Assembly: GCA_013177855.1 (NCBI GenBank)
Contig: JABLYA010000001.1
Coordinates: 729,231-793,230, forward strand
Source: Ignavibacteria bacterium
GTDB lineage: Bacteria > Bacteroidota > Ignavibacteria > Ch128b
Length of the DNA: 64,000 nucleotides
Direction of reading: 5' to 3'
Part shown: positions 28,857 to 38,142 of the stretch, piece after piece
Layout: each line of letters opens with the position of its first letter
Position numbering within the stretch: position 1 is the stretch's first letter
The notes under the pieces: model-generated
The model's database searches: none
Told to the model about the DNA's origin: nothing
What the model saw: only the letters and a program-made list of their open reading frames with translations
Position numbers and translations under genes: made by a program

Positions 28857-29900
28857 TTAAATAAATCTGATATGATTTGAATAAATCCAGGGCTTATCTT
28901 CAAAGTAAACTTCAACTCGATAAATACCTCTGTTAACAACATTCCAGGTTGCTTCATCACCAATGACAGTATCAATTAGTTCTCCATTTTTAATCAATCG
29001 AATTGAAGCAACAACTTCAGGGATTTTAACTCTCAATCTCAATTCTGAAATATCAGATGGGATTGTATCGCCCATGTGAAAAACTTTACCTTTAGCTTCA
29101 GCAAAAAATCGAAATCCTTTTGGATCGGCATGATAAAAATTTGAGACATAACATCTTCCAGATTTCAATGCTTCGTAAACGAGTTTTTTGTTGTATTCGA
29201 GCTTGCTTTCATCCCTAATTAAAGGTTCAGATGTAAATAAATTGGTACGTACTGATTTAAATAAAACTTTGTAAGGGAAAATCTCTACTTCAAAAAAACC
29301 AAACATATTCTGTTTGTAAGCGTGAGCATCCACACCACCAATTCCAACGACCTTTCTTTCAAGTGATTTTTTGTCCCAGAGTTTTAATGCTTCTTCATTT
29401 GGTCCTTCGACTGTTCGCAATGGATGCATAAATCTTTGAAGTTTATTTTGCTCGGTCAATCCTTCCATCCATTCTGACATATGATTCCAAATTTCAATTC
29501 CATCATAATCATCGGTTGACCAATCAGTCCATGGATAAGGTGGATGCTCTTTCATATGTTGTCTTTTTTCAAATGGATGAGCGATAAATCCAATCCCACC
29601 CTCTTCTTTAACTTTTCTCACATATTCTGCTGCAGTCAAACGATTATCAAATGTGTTGTTTATCCCAAAAGCCAGATAATGATTTTGATTTTTTTGATCG
29701 TTTATTTCTGTACCAATTAAAACAAGGGTCGATCCATACCAACCTTCAAGTCCATCTTTTAAAGGTCTTAATGTATTATGGTCAGTCATCAGTACAATAT
29801 CAACACCCACTTCGCTTGCATAACGTGCGATTTCCGGAATTTCACCTGAGCCATCTGAATAATTGGAGTGAACATGAATGACTGAGCTATATTCGTACAT
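28857..29900 (-). CDS. PHP-domain metal-dependent phosphoesterase-like protein
   Basis: A 347-residue protein whose first 230 residues are a PHP domain: HVHSNYSDGSGEI (His9, His11), DIVLMTDHNTL (Asp40, His41), GFIAHPF and GGVDAHAY are the expected metal ligands. The last 90 residues form a beta-rich tail (VEVYFEDKPWIYSNHIRF). Related CehA/McbA-type and PolX-type proteins hydrolyse phosphoesters or amides; the substrate here is unknown. No signal peptide is seen. The gene lies between two TPR protein genes with gaps of 2 and 14 bases. Confidence 0.82.
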   Translation of the reverse strand: MYEYSSVIHVHSNYSDGSGEIPEIARYASEVGVDIVLMTDHNTLRPLKDGLEGWYGSTLVLIGTEINDQKNQNHYLAFGINNTFDNRLTAAEYVRKVKEEGGIGFIAHPFEKRQHMKEHPPYPWTDWSTDDYDGIEIWNHMSEWMEGLTEQNKLQRFMHPLRTVEGPNEEALKLWDKKSLERKVVGIGGVDAHAYKQNMFGFFEVEIFPYKVLFKSVRTNLFTSEPLIRDESKLEYNKKLVYEALKSGRCYVSNFYHADPKGFRFFAEAKGKVFHMGDTIPSDISELRLRVKIPEVVASIRLIKNGELIDTVIGDEATWNVVNRGIYRVEVYFEDKPWIYSNHIRFI

Positions 29901-29902
29901 TC

Positions 29903-30478
29903 TTACTGCAAACCTTCAAGCGATTCCTTTGCCATCTTGCCAAGATCTGAGTTAGGATTACTTTTCACTAATTCTGTCCATACTTTCCTTGCCTCATCCT
30001 TCTTACCTTGCATCACATAAACAACACCAAGGTTGTATTTTGCAACCTCATTATTCTTTTCAAGTCTGATGATTTTTTTAAGGTAACTTTCAGATTTGTC
30101 AAACTTTTGAAGGTTAAAATTAACCTCAGCTAAAACATTTAATACATCAAGTCGATCAGGATTAATCTTCAACAAGTTCTCAAAATAAGTTTCAGCTTCA
30201 TCAAATTTGTGTGCCTGCAGCAAGAAAAATCCGAGATGATTTAAAGCAATTGTATCCTTGGGATTATTATTTACGATTTGTTTGAGTGAATCAATCTTGC
30301 TAAGCAATTCCTTATCCATTTGCATTGATTGCTTATTTCTTAAACCTCGATGTATCTCATCATCAGGTATTTGAGTTTGGTTTGATTTTTCAGCTTCTTT
30401 TGAAACTACGAAATATGCTATCATTCCTACTACAACCAAACCAAGAATTAGATATAAATATTTTATCTGGAATTTCAT
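29903..30478 (-). CDS. TPR-containing membrane-anchored protein
   Basis: A 191-residue protein with an N-terminal membrane helix (about 7-24, LYLILGLVVVGMIAYFVV) and three TPR-like units in the exported part (TIALNHLGFFLLQAHKFDEA, LNVLAEVNFNLQKFDKSESY, YNLGVVYVMQGKKDEA). It probably acts as a periplasmic scaffold. It starts one base after the small upstream gene and is followed by the PHP gene two bases later. No specific family is recognised. Confidence 0.75.
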   Translation of the reverse strand: MKFQIKYLYLILGLVVVGMIAYFVVSKEAEKSNQTQIPDDEIHRGLRNKQSMQMDKELLSKIDSLKQIVNNNPKDTIALNHLGFFLLQAHKFDEAETYFENLLKINPDRLDVLNVLAEVNFNLQKFDKSESYLKKIIRLEKNNEVAKYNLGVVYVMQGKKDEARKVWTELVKSNPNSDLGKMAKESLEGLQ

Positions 30479-30479
30479 T

Positions 30480-30782
30480 TTAGTCTTCTACCTCAACAAG
30501 TGTTTTATAGTTTAGTTTTTTATTTACTACATAATTATTTGCAATTTCAAAAATAATGCTGCTTGCTTCCTCGTTTGCTGCATCGTCAAATGCTTCAAAA
30601 TCCTCTTCAGAATCAAAAACATAAATTTCTTCAAATTCGTAAGGATTCTTTTTATCTCTATAAACTGAATACTGATAGCTCTCTTCTGATAAAAGCGCCT
30701 TTAGATAAGAAATTTTCTTAAGATACTTATCAATTTTATCGGAATATACAGAATAACTTATACTAAAAATTACTTTAGGCAT
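30480..30782 (-). CDS. Small protein of unknown function, possible alpha/beta-barrel fold
   Basis: Not recognised with confidence. The 100-residue acidic protein has a beta-alpha-beta pattern (KVIFSISYSVYSDKIDKYLK, then YEFEEIYVFDSEEDFEAFDD) that resembles dimeric alpha-beta-barrel proteins of the antibiotic-biosynthesis-monooxygenase type. That is inference from strand and helix order only. It is the first gene of the run and has AAGGAG before its ATG and a good promoter. Confidence 0.65.
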   Translation of the reverse strand: MPKVIFSISYSVYSDKIDKYLKKISYLKALLSEESYQYSVYRDKKNPYEFEEIYVFDSEEDFEAFDDAANEEASSIIFEIANNYVVNKKLNYKTLVEVED

Positions 30783-30816
30783 TGATATAACTCCTTAATA
30801 ATTTGGTTTAACTCTA

Positions 30817-30847
30817 CAAATTTACAAAGGACTAATCTCTAAGACAA
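30817..30847 (-). promoter_or_regulatory. Bacteroidota-type promoter of the TPR/PHP gene run
   Basis: On the minus strand TTG (30847-30845) is followed after 20 bases by TAAATTTG (30824-30817), close to the TTG-N19-TAnnTTTG consensus. The ATG of the 100-residue protein follows at 30782, giving a leader of about 30 bases with AAGGAG. Confidence 0.6.
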
Positions 30848-31033
30848 TGAAATTTTTAGGTTTTTCATTTTTTTTAAAAAATCATCAACAAATTTTAATA
30901 TTCTTTTTACCTATATGAATACAACCCTTTGAAAATTACGAAGTCTTTCCAAGTTGCTTTTTTCCTTCCATTTTTGAATACAATTATTCAAAATCAAAAA
31001 CTCATAGGTTTTTTAAATTCAGCGCATATTAGT

Positions 31034-31041
31034 TACATTTG
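31034..31041 (+). promoter_or_regulatory. Probable -7 promoter element
   Basis: TACATTTG fits TAnnTTTG and lies 22 bases before the ATG of the CDP-alcohol phosphatidyltransferase gene. A T-rich stretch rather than TTG occupies the -33 position. The preceding 280 bases between the divergent genes hold nothing else recognisable. Confidence 0.4.
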
Positions 31042-31063
31042 AATATCTATTAAGGAATTTTGA

Positions 31064-31747
31064 ATGAGTAATGTTGAAACACATAAAAGAGAAACTCAAA
31101 CTTTATTATCATTTATCGAAAAACCAGCCTTAATTTGGCTTGCCAAAAATCTGCCTTCTTACTTTACCCCTGATGTGCTTACTGTTTTAGGTTTGATTGG
31201 TTCATTACTAACTGGACTTGGATATTTTTTAACCCTCTATAATAATTATTACCTCTGGCTTGCAAGTTTCGGATTGCTCGTGAATTGGTTTGGCGACTCT
31301 CTGGATGGAACAGTTGCTCGTTTCAGACACATTGAGAGACCTAAATATGGTTTTTTCATAGATCACACACTTGATTCAGTGAGTATGATTTTAATTGGTT
31401 TTGGTGTTGGACTTTCACCTCATGCACGGTTTGACTTCGTACTTCTGGCATTAGTTGGTTATTTATTAATGTCAATTCTTGTATACATTAAAACAGTTGT
31501 TCATGGTGTATTTAAAATTTCGTACTTCGGGTTCGGACCAACTGAGGTAAGATTATTTATCATTTTAGTGAATATTATTGTCTTTTACTTTGGTTCAGGT
31601 GATTTTCACATTTTTGGTTTCGAATTAACATTCATAGATATTGCTGCAGCATTTTTTGCAATTGTTTTATTTATTTTCTTCTTTGCATCATTAATAATCG
31701 AAGGTAAACAACTAAAATTAGTCGACGAGAAAAAACTAAAAGCTTAA
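31064..31747 (+). CDS. CDP-alcohol phosphatidyltransferase family protein
   Basis: A 227-residue integral membrane enzyme that transfers a phosphatidyl-type group from a CDP-linked donor to an alcohol. The full CDP-alcohol motif is present: Asp78, Asp81-Gly82, Ala85-Arg86, Gly96, Asp100 and Asp104 (GDSLDGTVAR ... GFFIDHTLD). About six hydrophobic helices are seen. Head-group specificity (inositol, glycerol, serine or other) cannot be deduced. AAGGA precedes the ATG. It stands upstream of efp but with a 65-base gap and may be a separate unit. Confidence 0.85.
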   Translation: MSNVETHKRETQTLLSFIEKPALIWLAKNLPSYFTPDVLTVLGLIGSLLTGLGYFLTLYNNYYLWLASFGLLVNWFGDSLDGTVARFRHIERPKYGFFIDHTLDSVSMILIGFGVGLSPHARFDFVLLALVGYLLMSILVYIKTVVHGVFKISYFGFGPTEVRLFIILVNIIVFYFGSGDFHIFGFELTFIDIAAAFFAIVLFIFFFASLIIEGKQLKLVDEKKLKA

Positions 31748-31812
31748 TTCTTGTATTTCTAAGGTTCAAAAATTAAATTGTCCCTTCGAAGTTCAACAAA
31801 AAGAGAGAGAGT

Positions 31813-32379
31813 ATGGGATCAACACAAGATTTTAGACCAGGGTTAATTATAAGATTTAATAACGAACTATATCAAATCGTAGAATTTCAACATGTAAATC
31901 CCGGTAACTGGCGTGCATTTGTCAGAACAAAATTAAAGAACATAAAAACAGGACGAGTTATTGAAAATCGTTTCCGCGCTGGTGAAAGCGTCGATATTGT
32001 TCGTGTCGAGCGTCATCAATTTCAGTATCTCTATAAAGATGGCGATATGCTTGTATTGATGAACACCGAAAATTTCGATCAGATCAATGTTCCTGAGGAA
32101 ATTTTAGGCGAAGGCACAAAGTTTCTTAAGGAAGGGATTACTCTGGATCTTTTAATGGATGGCTCCACAATTGTATCAGCAGAGCTGCCGATCTTTGTGG
32201 ATCTGGAAGTTGTTCAAACAGAACCTGGAATTAAAGGCGATACAGCAACAGGTGGTTCAAAACCAGCGAAATTGGAAACTGGAGCAGTTGTATCTGTGCC
32301 TTTATTTATCGATGAAGGTGATATAATTAAAATTGATACCAGAACAGGTGAATATGTCGAACGAGTAAAAGAGAGGTAA
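31813..32379 (+). CDS. efp: Elongation factor P
   Basis: EF-P binds stalled ribosomes between the P and E sites and promotes peptide-bond formation at polyproline stretches. At 188 residues it has three OB-like domains and the C-terminal signature [11 protein letters not shown]. The tip loop that carries the modified residue reads NPGNWRAF, so the position of E. coli Lys34 is Asn32. Lysylation by EpmA or arginine rhamnosylation is therefore not possible at this site; Chlorobium EF-P also has PGN there. It is followed two bases later by accB, and a purine-rich AGAGAGAG site precedes the ATG. Confidence 0.96.
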   Translation: MGSTQDFRPGLIIRFNNELYQIVEFQHVNPGNWRAFVRTKLKNIKTGRVIENRFRAGESVDIVRVERHQFQYLYKDGDMLVLMNTENFDQINVPEEILGEGTKFLKEGITLDLLMDGSTIVSAELPIFVDLEVVQTEPGIKGDTATGGSKPAKLETGAVVSVPLFIDEGDIIKIDTRTGEYVERVKER

Positions 32380-32381
32380 AA

Positions 32382-32888
32382 ATGGATTTAAATTATCTTA
32401 AAAAATTATTAAAGATTGTTGATGATAGTGGCGTGGATGAAGTTGAAATTGAAGAAGAAGGAACTCGAATAAAAATTAAAAAATCACCAACTTATAAAAG
32501 TGACTCGCAAAATGTTTATCCTTATGTATTTCCACAGAATTTTCAAATTCCAGTTCAACCTCCAGTAACTCAAACACAAGTTCAAATTCCTCAAGCTGCA
32601 GTAACAGAGGAGAAAAAAGCAGTTGAGGAGAAAAAACCAGAAAAGAAATATCATGAAATCAAATCTCCGATAGTTGGAACTTTCTACCGAGCTCCATCAC
32701 CAGATGCTGAGCCATATGTAAAAGTTGGTGATACTGTTCAAGTTGGACAGGTTCTTTGTATTGTAGAAGCGATGAAACTAATGAATGAAATTGAAAGTGA
32801 TGTGAATGGAAAAATTGTTCAGATACTGGTCGAAAACGCCCAGCCGGTCGAATATGGGCAAACTTTATTTTTAATCGAGCCATTATAA
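32382..32888 (+). CDS. accB: Biotin carboxyl carrier protein of acetyl-CoA carboxylase
   Basis: AccB carries biotin between the carboxylase and the transferase in the first step of fatty acid synthesis. The biotinylated lysine lies in EAMKLMNE (Lys132). The N-terminal helical part is followed by a Pro/Gln-rich linker (about 45-75) and the C-terminal biotinyl domain with the thumb segment typical of AccB ([17 protein letters not shown]). Length (168) is normal. It lies between efp and accC, the arrangement found in many bacteria. Confidence 0.96.
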   Translation: MDLNYLKKLLKIVDDSGVDEVEIEEEGTRIKIKKSPTYKSDSQNVYPYVFPQNFQIPVQPPVTQTQVQIPQAAVTEEKKAVEEKKPEKKYHEIKSPIVGTFYRAPSPDAEPYVKVGDTVQVGQVLCIVEAMKLMNEIESDVNGKIVQILVENAQPVEYGQTLFLIEPL

Positions 32889-32918
32889 AAATAACTTGAA
32901 CAAATCGGGTAAAAATAA

Positions 32919-34271
32919 GTGTTCAAAAAAGTTTTAGTTGCGAATCGAGGTGAGATTGCACTTAGAGTTATTCGTGCTTGCAAAGAATTAGGTATCAAAA
33001 CAGTTGCAATTTATTCCGAGGCTGATAGATATTCATTACATGTTAGATTTGCTGATGAGGCAATTTGTATCGGACCTCCACCAAGTAAAGAAAGTTACTT
33101 AAACATTCCAAGAATTATTGCAGCTGCAGAAATAACTGGCGCCGATGCAATCCATCCAGGTTATGGTTTTTTAGCTGAGAACGAAGATTTTGCAGAAATT
33201 TGTGAATCCTCTGGCATTAAGTTTATCGGTCCATCAGCTGAAAGCATTCGTCTGATGGGTGACAAAGCGACTGCAAAAGATACGATGAAAAAAGCTGGTG
33301 TGCCTGTTGTTCCAGGCAGCGAAGGAACAATAAGTAATTTAAATGAAGCATTGCATGTTGCCAATAAGATAGGTTTTCCCGTCATTATTAAAGCAACCGC
33401 TGGCGGCGGCGGCAAAGGAATGCGTGTAGCAAAATCCAGCGAGGAATTTGAAAGATTATTCATTCTTGCAAGAAACGAAGCTGAAGCCGCTTTTGGCAAT
33501 CCCGAAGTCTACATCGAAAAATATATTGAAGAACCTCATCATGTTGAAATTCAAGTTCTTGGTGATCAGTACGGTAATGTAATTCATCTTGGTGAGCGTG
33601 ATTGTTCAATCCAGAGAAGGCATCAAAAATTAATTGAAGAATCACCATCCCCTATTGTTGATGAAGAACTTCGTGAAGCAATGGGTGCAGCTGCTGTTGC
33701 TGGTGCAAAAAGCGTAAACTATGAAGGCGCCGGCACAATTGAATTCCTCGTTGACAATAAAAAGAATTTTTACTTTATGGAAATGAACACGCGAATTCAG
33801 GTTGAGCATCCTGTGACTGAGGAATTGTATGGGATAGATTTAGTTAAAGAACAGATTAAAATTGCCGCCGGTGCTCGAGTAAAAAAATTTAAAGTCAAAC
33901 CTAAAAACTGGGTTATCGAATGTAGAATTAATGCTGAAGACCCAGATAAAGATTTCAGACCTTCTCCCGGTACAATCACAGTTTTTCACCAGCCCGGCGG
34001 AATTGGTGTAAGAACCGATACTCATGTTTACGCGGGATACACTGTGCCTCCTTTCTATGATTCTTTAATTGCAAAGTTGATTGTTAAAGGCTCAGATAGA
34101 TTTGATGCAATTAAAAAAATGGAAAGAGCTCTTGAAGAATTCATTATTGAAGGAGTGAAAACTACTATTCCATTTCATCTCAAAGTTATGAGAGATGAAA
34201 ACTATCGAAATGGTAAATTTGACACTCACTTCATTGAACATTTTAATTACAAAAATTCGGAGGAAAAATAA
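32919..34271 (+). CDS. accC: Biotin carboxylase subunit of acetyl-CoA carboxylase
   Basis: AccC carboxylates the biotin of AccB with bicarbonate and ATP. The 450-residue ATP-grasp enzyme has [18 protein letters not shown] at the N-terminus, [10 protein letters not shown], the glycine-rich ATP loop [12 protein letters not shown], the [13 protein letters not shown] motif and the catalytic [13 protein letters not shown]. Translation begins with GTG. It follows accB after 30 bases, and gcvH starts immediately after its stop. accA and accD are not in the window. Confidence 0.96.
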   Translation: MFKKVLVANRGEIALRVIRACKELGIKTVAIYSEADRYSLHVRFADEAICIGPPPSKESYLNIPRIIAAAEITGADAIHPGYGFLAENEDFAEICESSGIKFIGPSAESIRLMGDKATAKDTMKKAGVPVVPGSEGTISNLNEALHVANKIGFPVIIKATAGGGGKGMRVAKSSEEFERLFILARNEAEAAFGNPEVYIEKYIEEPHHVEIQVLGDQYGNVIHLGERDCSIQRRHQKLIEESPSPIVDEELREAMGAAAVAGAKSVNYEGAGTIEFLVDNKKNFYFMEMNTRIQVEHPVTEELYGIDLVKEQIKIAAGARVKKFKVKPKNWVIECRINAEDPDKDFRPSPGTITVFHQPGGIGVRTDTHVYAGYTVPPFYDSLIAKLIVKGSDRFDAIKKMERALEEFIIEGVKTTIPFHLKVMRDENYRNGKFDTHFIEHFNYKNSEEK

Positions 34272-34652
34272 ATGCTAATTCCAGAAGATCTTAAATACAC
34301 AAAAGAACACGAATGGGTTCGTGTTGAAGGAAATATCGGGACAGTCGGAATTACGGACTTTGCCCAGAGTGAACTTGGTGATATTGTTTTTGTCGATTTA
34401 AATAAAAACTTAACAGAAGTTACTCAAGGTCAAGTATTTGGTACTGTTGAAGCAGTAAAAACAGTTTCCGATTTATTCGCACCAGTTTCTGGTAAAATTA
34501 TTGAGTTTAATAATGATCTTGAATCAAATGCCGAAGTAGTTAACAAAGATCCTTACGGTAAAGGATGGATGATCAAAATTGAAATTACCAATCCTTCTGA
34601 ACTGGATAACTTACTGGATGCCAATGCATATAAAGCCCTTATCGGCAAATAA
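34272..34652 (+). CDS. gcvH: Glycine cleavage system H protein
   Basis: GcvH is the lipoyl carrier of the glycine cleavage complex. In 126 residues it shows [30 protein letters not shown] and the lipoylation site VEAVKTVSD (Lys63). Its ATG directly follows the accC stop codon, with GGAGGA inside the accC end, so it is translated from the acetyl-CoA carboxylase transcript. No gcvP or gcvT is nearby. A role as a lipoyl relay for other complexes is possible in addition to glycine cleavage. Confidence 0.94.
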   Translation: MLIPEDLKYTKEHEWVRVEGNIGTVGITDFAQSELGDIVFVDLNKNLTEVTQGQVFGTVEAVKTVSDLFAPVSGKIIEFNNDLESNAEVVNKDPYGKGWMIKIEITNPSELDNLLDANAYKALIGK

Positions 34653-34680
34653 TTTATTATTAGAACATAGAAATATTTAG

Positions 34681-34712
34681 AGAGACGGACTAATTCCGTC
34701 TCTTTGTTTTTT
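34681..34712 (+). terminator. Rho-independent terminator after gcvH
   Basis: A 9-bp perfect stem AGAGACGGA / TCCGTCTCT with loop CTAAT is followed by TTGTTTTTT. It closes the efp-accB-accC-gcvH unit and separates it from guaA, whose ATG lies 22 bases downstream. Confidence 0.9.
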
Positions 34713-34733
34713 AAACAAATCTGAAATTTAGAG

Positions 34734-36272
34734 ATGAATGTAGATAAAATTTTAATTATAGATTTCGGCTCTCAATATACTCAGTTAATTCTGAGAAGAG
34801 TTAGAGAGAACAAAGTTTTCGCAATTCTAAAATCGAACGAAATCTCAGTGTCAGAAATTCTTGCTGAGAATCCAAAAGGAATAATCCTGTCAGGTGGACC
34901 CTCATCCGTTTATGATATAAATGCACCTCAAATTACACCCGATATCTTGAAATTAAATATTCCAATTCTTGGGATATGTTATGGCTTTCAACTAATCTCA
35001 AAATTATCAGGCGGAATTGTAGAAAGATCTGAAAAAAGAGAATTTGGTTTAGCTAAAATAAATATTAAAAATAGAAATCAGTTATTTGATGGTTTACCTG
35101 AAAGTTTTAATGTTTGGATGAGTCATTCAGATAAAGTAATTCAACTGCCCCCAAATTTTATCACCCTTGCTTCAACAATTAATACTGAATATGCTGCGGC
35201 TTGTAATCCTGATCAAAAAGTTTATGGTGTCCAATTTCACCCTGAAGTATTTCACACTGAATTTGGAAATGAAATAATTAAAAATTTCCTATTCAAAATT
35301 TGCGATTGTCAACCTAACTGGCAGATGAAAAATTTTGTTCAAGAAAAACTTAAAGAGATAAAAGAAAAAGCAAATGATAATTTGGTTGTCTGTGCTTTAA
35401 GCGGTGGAGTTGATTCGACAGTTGCTGCTGTTTTGGTTCACAAAGCTATTGGAAATAAGCTTCATTGCATTCATGTTGATACTGGATTGATGAGAAAAAA
35501 TGAAAGCGAAAATATAATCAATTTCTTTACTCAGAATTTTAAATTGAACTTGCATTTCATCGAAGCATCCAAAATTTTTCTGGAGAGATTGAAAGGTGTA
35601 ATTGATCCCGAAGAGAAAAGAAAAATTATCGGTAAAACTTTTATCGAAATCTTTGAAAATGAGATCAAAAAAATTGGGGAAGTGAAATTTTTAGTTCAGG
35701 GTACTTTATATCCCGATGTGGTCGAGTCAGGTGCATTTTCAAAACATTCAAGCGTAATTAAAACACATCATAATGTTGGTGGACTCCCAGAGAATTTAAA
35801 ATTTGATTTAATAGAACCACTGAGGGAGTTGTTCAAGGATGAAGTAAGAGAACTCGGTAAAGAATTACAAATTCCAGAAGAATTTTTAAAGCGTCATCCG
35901 TTTCCTGGTCCTGGTCTTGCAGTAAGAATCATCGGAGAAGTCAATTACGAAAATTTGCAATTACTTCGTGAAGCAGATTCAATTTTTATAGAAGAATTAA
36001 AAAAGCATAATCTTTATGACCGCGTCTGGCAAGCTTTCGCTGTTCTTTTGCCAGTCAAGAGTGTCGGAGTTATGGGAGACGAAAGAAGTTACGGAAATAC
36101 AATTGTCTTAAGAGCCGTCACAAGTGTAGATGGAATGACAGCTGATTGGGCAAAATTAGATTACGACTTTTTGAATCTTGTTTCTAACAGAATCATTAAC
36201 GAAATTAAAGGTGTTAATAGAGTTGTTTATGACATTACTTCAAAACCTCCAGCAACTATTGAATGGGAATAA
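34734..36272 (+). CDS. guaA: GMP synthase (glutamine-hydrolysing)
   Basis: GuaA converts XMP to GMP with glutamine and ATP. The 512 residues contain a class I amidotransferase domain (GICYGFQ with Cys82; VQFHPEVFHTE), an ATP-pyrophosphatase domain (PP-loop SGGVDSTVAA) and the C-terminal dimerisation domain (KRHPFPGPGLAVRI, ending TSKPPATIEWE). All catalytic motifs are intact. No promoter element is clear between the preceding terminator and the start. The end overlaps the next gene. Confidence 0.97.
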   Translation: MNVDKILIIDFGSQYTQLILRRVRENKVFAILKSNEISVSEILAENPKGIILSGGPSSVYDINAPQITPDILKLNIPILGICYGFQLISKLSGGIVERSEKREFGLAKINIKNRNQLFDGLPESFNVWMSHSDKVIQLPPNFITLASTINTEYAAACNPDQKVYGVQFHPEVFHTEFGNEIIKNFLFKICDCQPNWQMKNFVQEKLKEIKEKANDNLVVCALSGGVDSTVAAVLVHKAIGNKLHCIHVDTGLMRKNESENIINFFTQNFKLNLHFIEASKIFLERLKGVIDPEEKRKIIGKTFIEIFENEIKKIGEVKFLVQGTLYPDVVESGAFSKHSSVIKTHHNVGGLPENLKFDLIEPLRELFKDEVRELGKELQIPEEFLKRHPFPGPGLAVRIIGEVNYENLQLLREADSIFIEELKKHNLYDRVWQAFAVLLPVKSVGVMGDERSYGNTIVLRAVTSVDGMTADWAKLDYDFLNLVSNRIINEIKGVNRVVYDITSKPPATIEWE

Positions 36273-38124
36273 ATTAATACTGTTCTTTTCCATTCTTATT
36301 TTCCAACAAATTTTTGCTCAACAATCTGATTTCGAAAAAGGAATAAATTATTTCAACGAAGGGAAATACGCTGAAGCTATAAAATTACTCGAAAAATTCG
36401 TAATCAAAGAAAATGATCATTCTGAAACAGCAAATCTGATTTTAGTTTTAAGTTTTTTCAAATTGAATAACTTTGAAAAAGCTTCAATCCTTACCCAAAG
36501 ATTTATTACAAATTACCCTGCTTCTAAATCATTACCTGTAATTTTAGAGACACAATTAGCAATTGCTATAAAAGAAAAGAACTTCTCAGAAATTGAATCT
36601 GCTCTTCTAAAACTTGATAAATTTAATCTCAGCAAAGACCAGCTTGATGAATTCTATGGCGTCTTTACCCAATTACTTACCGTACTCAATCAAAATCAAA
36701 TGGAATATCTTGAGAATAATTTAAGAAATCCTCTCTTGAAATTTGCTTATCATAAAGCTTTGCTTGTTAAATCTATAAATGAACTGAATCCAAGCTCGAT
36801 TAAAAAACATTACAGCTCATTAATCCAGACTGGATTACATTCTGACTTGCTTACGATTAGGAAAATTGGAGTTTTAATTCCAGCCTCACAAAAAACAGCA
36901 GCGACTGAAAAAAGTATAATCGATGGTCTCAAGTTAGCGGTTCATAAATTTAATAACGAGGAAGAAAACAAAATCGAAATTAAAATCTACAAAGGTGACG
37001 AAAAGTTTTTAGAGAAAGCTCTTATCGAACTGGCAAAAGACCCTGAAGTTTTATGTGTAATTGGTCCGCTTTATTCGAGTCAGTTTAAAAATATTGCGAT
37101 CCTTGCTGATAAATTGAAAATTCCGCTAATAAGTCCAACAGCAACAGCAGCAGATATCTCAATAAAATCCAAATTTATTTTTCAATTTAATCCAACTCTG
37201 GATGTTCGCGGTTCAGCAATGGCAAAATTTGGAATTGAAAAATTAAATTCATCACGAATTGGAATTTTAAGCTGCGATAATTCGACATATAAACCAATTG
37301 TAAATGAAATCAAGAAAAAATTGAAATCTTCGAAAGCTGAGATTCTAATTGATTTAAACTGGAATGAAAATAAAAAATCATTACCAGCAAAAATTAAAGA
37401 AATTAGAAAAGCTGCTGTCAATCGTGATCTCGTCTTAAGATTTAATCAACTTATGGATTTTGAAACCGAACAAAAATTAATTGCACTTGGACTTACCCAT
37501 GAAATAATTGACTCACTAAAAAACATCGAAGCTGAAGTCAGTATCTTTGAAATTTTTGGAAAAGATGCAGAAAAAGTTTGTAAGACAAACAAACTATCAT
37601 ATTACAAAAGAAGTCAATCAATAATTGACGATTTAAACATACCTGTCTATTCTTTAGATGCATTGTTAATTACAATTTCAAATCCAGACTTAATTCCAGA
37701 AATTACAAACGAACTTCAAAGACAAAATATCATCACACAAATTATTGGTAATGATCTCTGGAATTCTTTAGATGACTTATTAAGAGGCTATCCATCAACA
37801 GATGGAGTATTCTTTACATCAGATTATTTCGTAGATCAGGAGTCAAAAGAAATAAATGACCTGATATTTGAAACTCAAAGTCTAAAGATTTCTCAACCCA
37901 ACAGAAACTTTTTTTATGGTTTCGAAACTATGAATAAAATTCTTCACAATTGGGATTCTAATATCAACCGAGAAAATTTTTACGATTATCTGATTGGTGA
38001 CAGAGATTATGAAGGATTTAGTTCAGATATAATTTTAAATCAAAATGGAGTGAATTGCTCTGTTTTTATTCTACAATATAAAAATCGAAAAATCAGAAAG
38101 ATTGACAGAATAATTTCAAATTAA
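36229..38124 (+). CDS. TPR plus periplasmic-binding-like protein (LpoA-like architecture)
   Basis: An exported protein of about 631 residues. After a signal peptide (cleavage near IFAQQ) come TPR-like helices (FEKGINYFNEGKYAEAIKLL, about 30-200) and then a type I periplasmic-binding fold (about 220-520: KIGVLIPASQKTAATEKSII, VIGPLYSSQFKN, PLISPTATA). The same order occurs in LpoA, the activator of penicillin-binding protein 1A, and in amino-acid-binding proteins; ligand binding or PBP activation are both possible. All candidate starts lie within the end of guaA: ATG 36229, or TTG 36259, which gives a more compact signal peptide. No good ribosome-binding site decides between them. Confidence 0.7.
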   Translation: MTLLQNLQQLLNGNKLILFFSILIFQQIFAQQSDFEKGINYFNEGKYAEAIKLLEKFVIKENDHSETANLILVLSFFKLNNFEKASILTQRFITNYPASKSLPVILETQLAIAIKEKNFSEIESALLKLDKFNLSKDQLDEFYGVFTQLLTVLNQNQMEYLENNLRNPLLKFAYHKALLVKSINELNPSSIKKHYSSLIQTGLHSDLLTIRKIGVLIPASQKTAATEKSIIDGLKLAVHKFNNEEENKIEIKIYKGDEKFLEKALIELAKDPEVLCVIGPLYSSQFKNIAILADKLKIPLISPTATAADISIKSKFIFQFNPTLDVRGSAMAKFGIEKLNSSRIGILSCDNSTYKPIVNEIKKKLKSSKAEILIDLNWNENKKSLPAKIKEIRKAAVNRDLVLRFNQLMDFETEQKLIALGLTHEIIDSLKNIEAEVSIFEIFGKDAEKVCKTNKLSYYKRSQSIIDDLNIPVYSLDALLITISNPDLIPEITNELQRQNIITQIIGNDLWNSLDDLLRGYPSTDGVFFTSDYFVDQESKEINDLIFETQSLKISQPNRNFFYGFETMNKILHNWDSNINRENFYDYLIGDRDYEGFSSDIILNQNGVNCSVFILQYKNRKIRKIDRIISN

Positions 38125-38128
38125 TTAA

Positions 38129-38142
38129 AGGAGGGCGCTATT
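38129..38142 (+). promoter_or_regulatory. Strong ribosome-binding site before an ATT start codon
   Basis: AGGAGG (38129-38134), then GCGCT, then ATT (38140-38142). The five-base spacing is ideal. The frame contains no ATG, GTG or TTG between the preceding in-frame stop (TAA at 38122) and the conserved RadC N-terminus, so ATT is the apparent initiation codon of radC. Confidence 0.6.

Noticed and set aside
36178-36228. Earlier TTG start for the LpoA-like gene
   Set aside because: The added residues lie within guaA coding sequence, have no ribosome-binding site and would bury the signal peptide.
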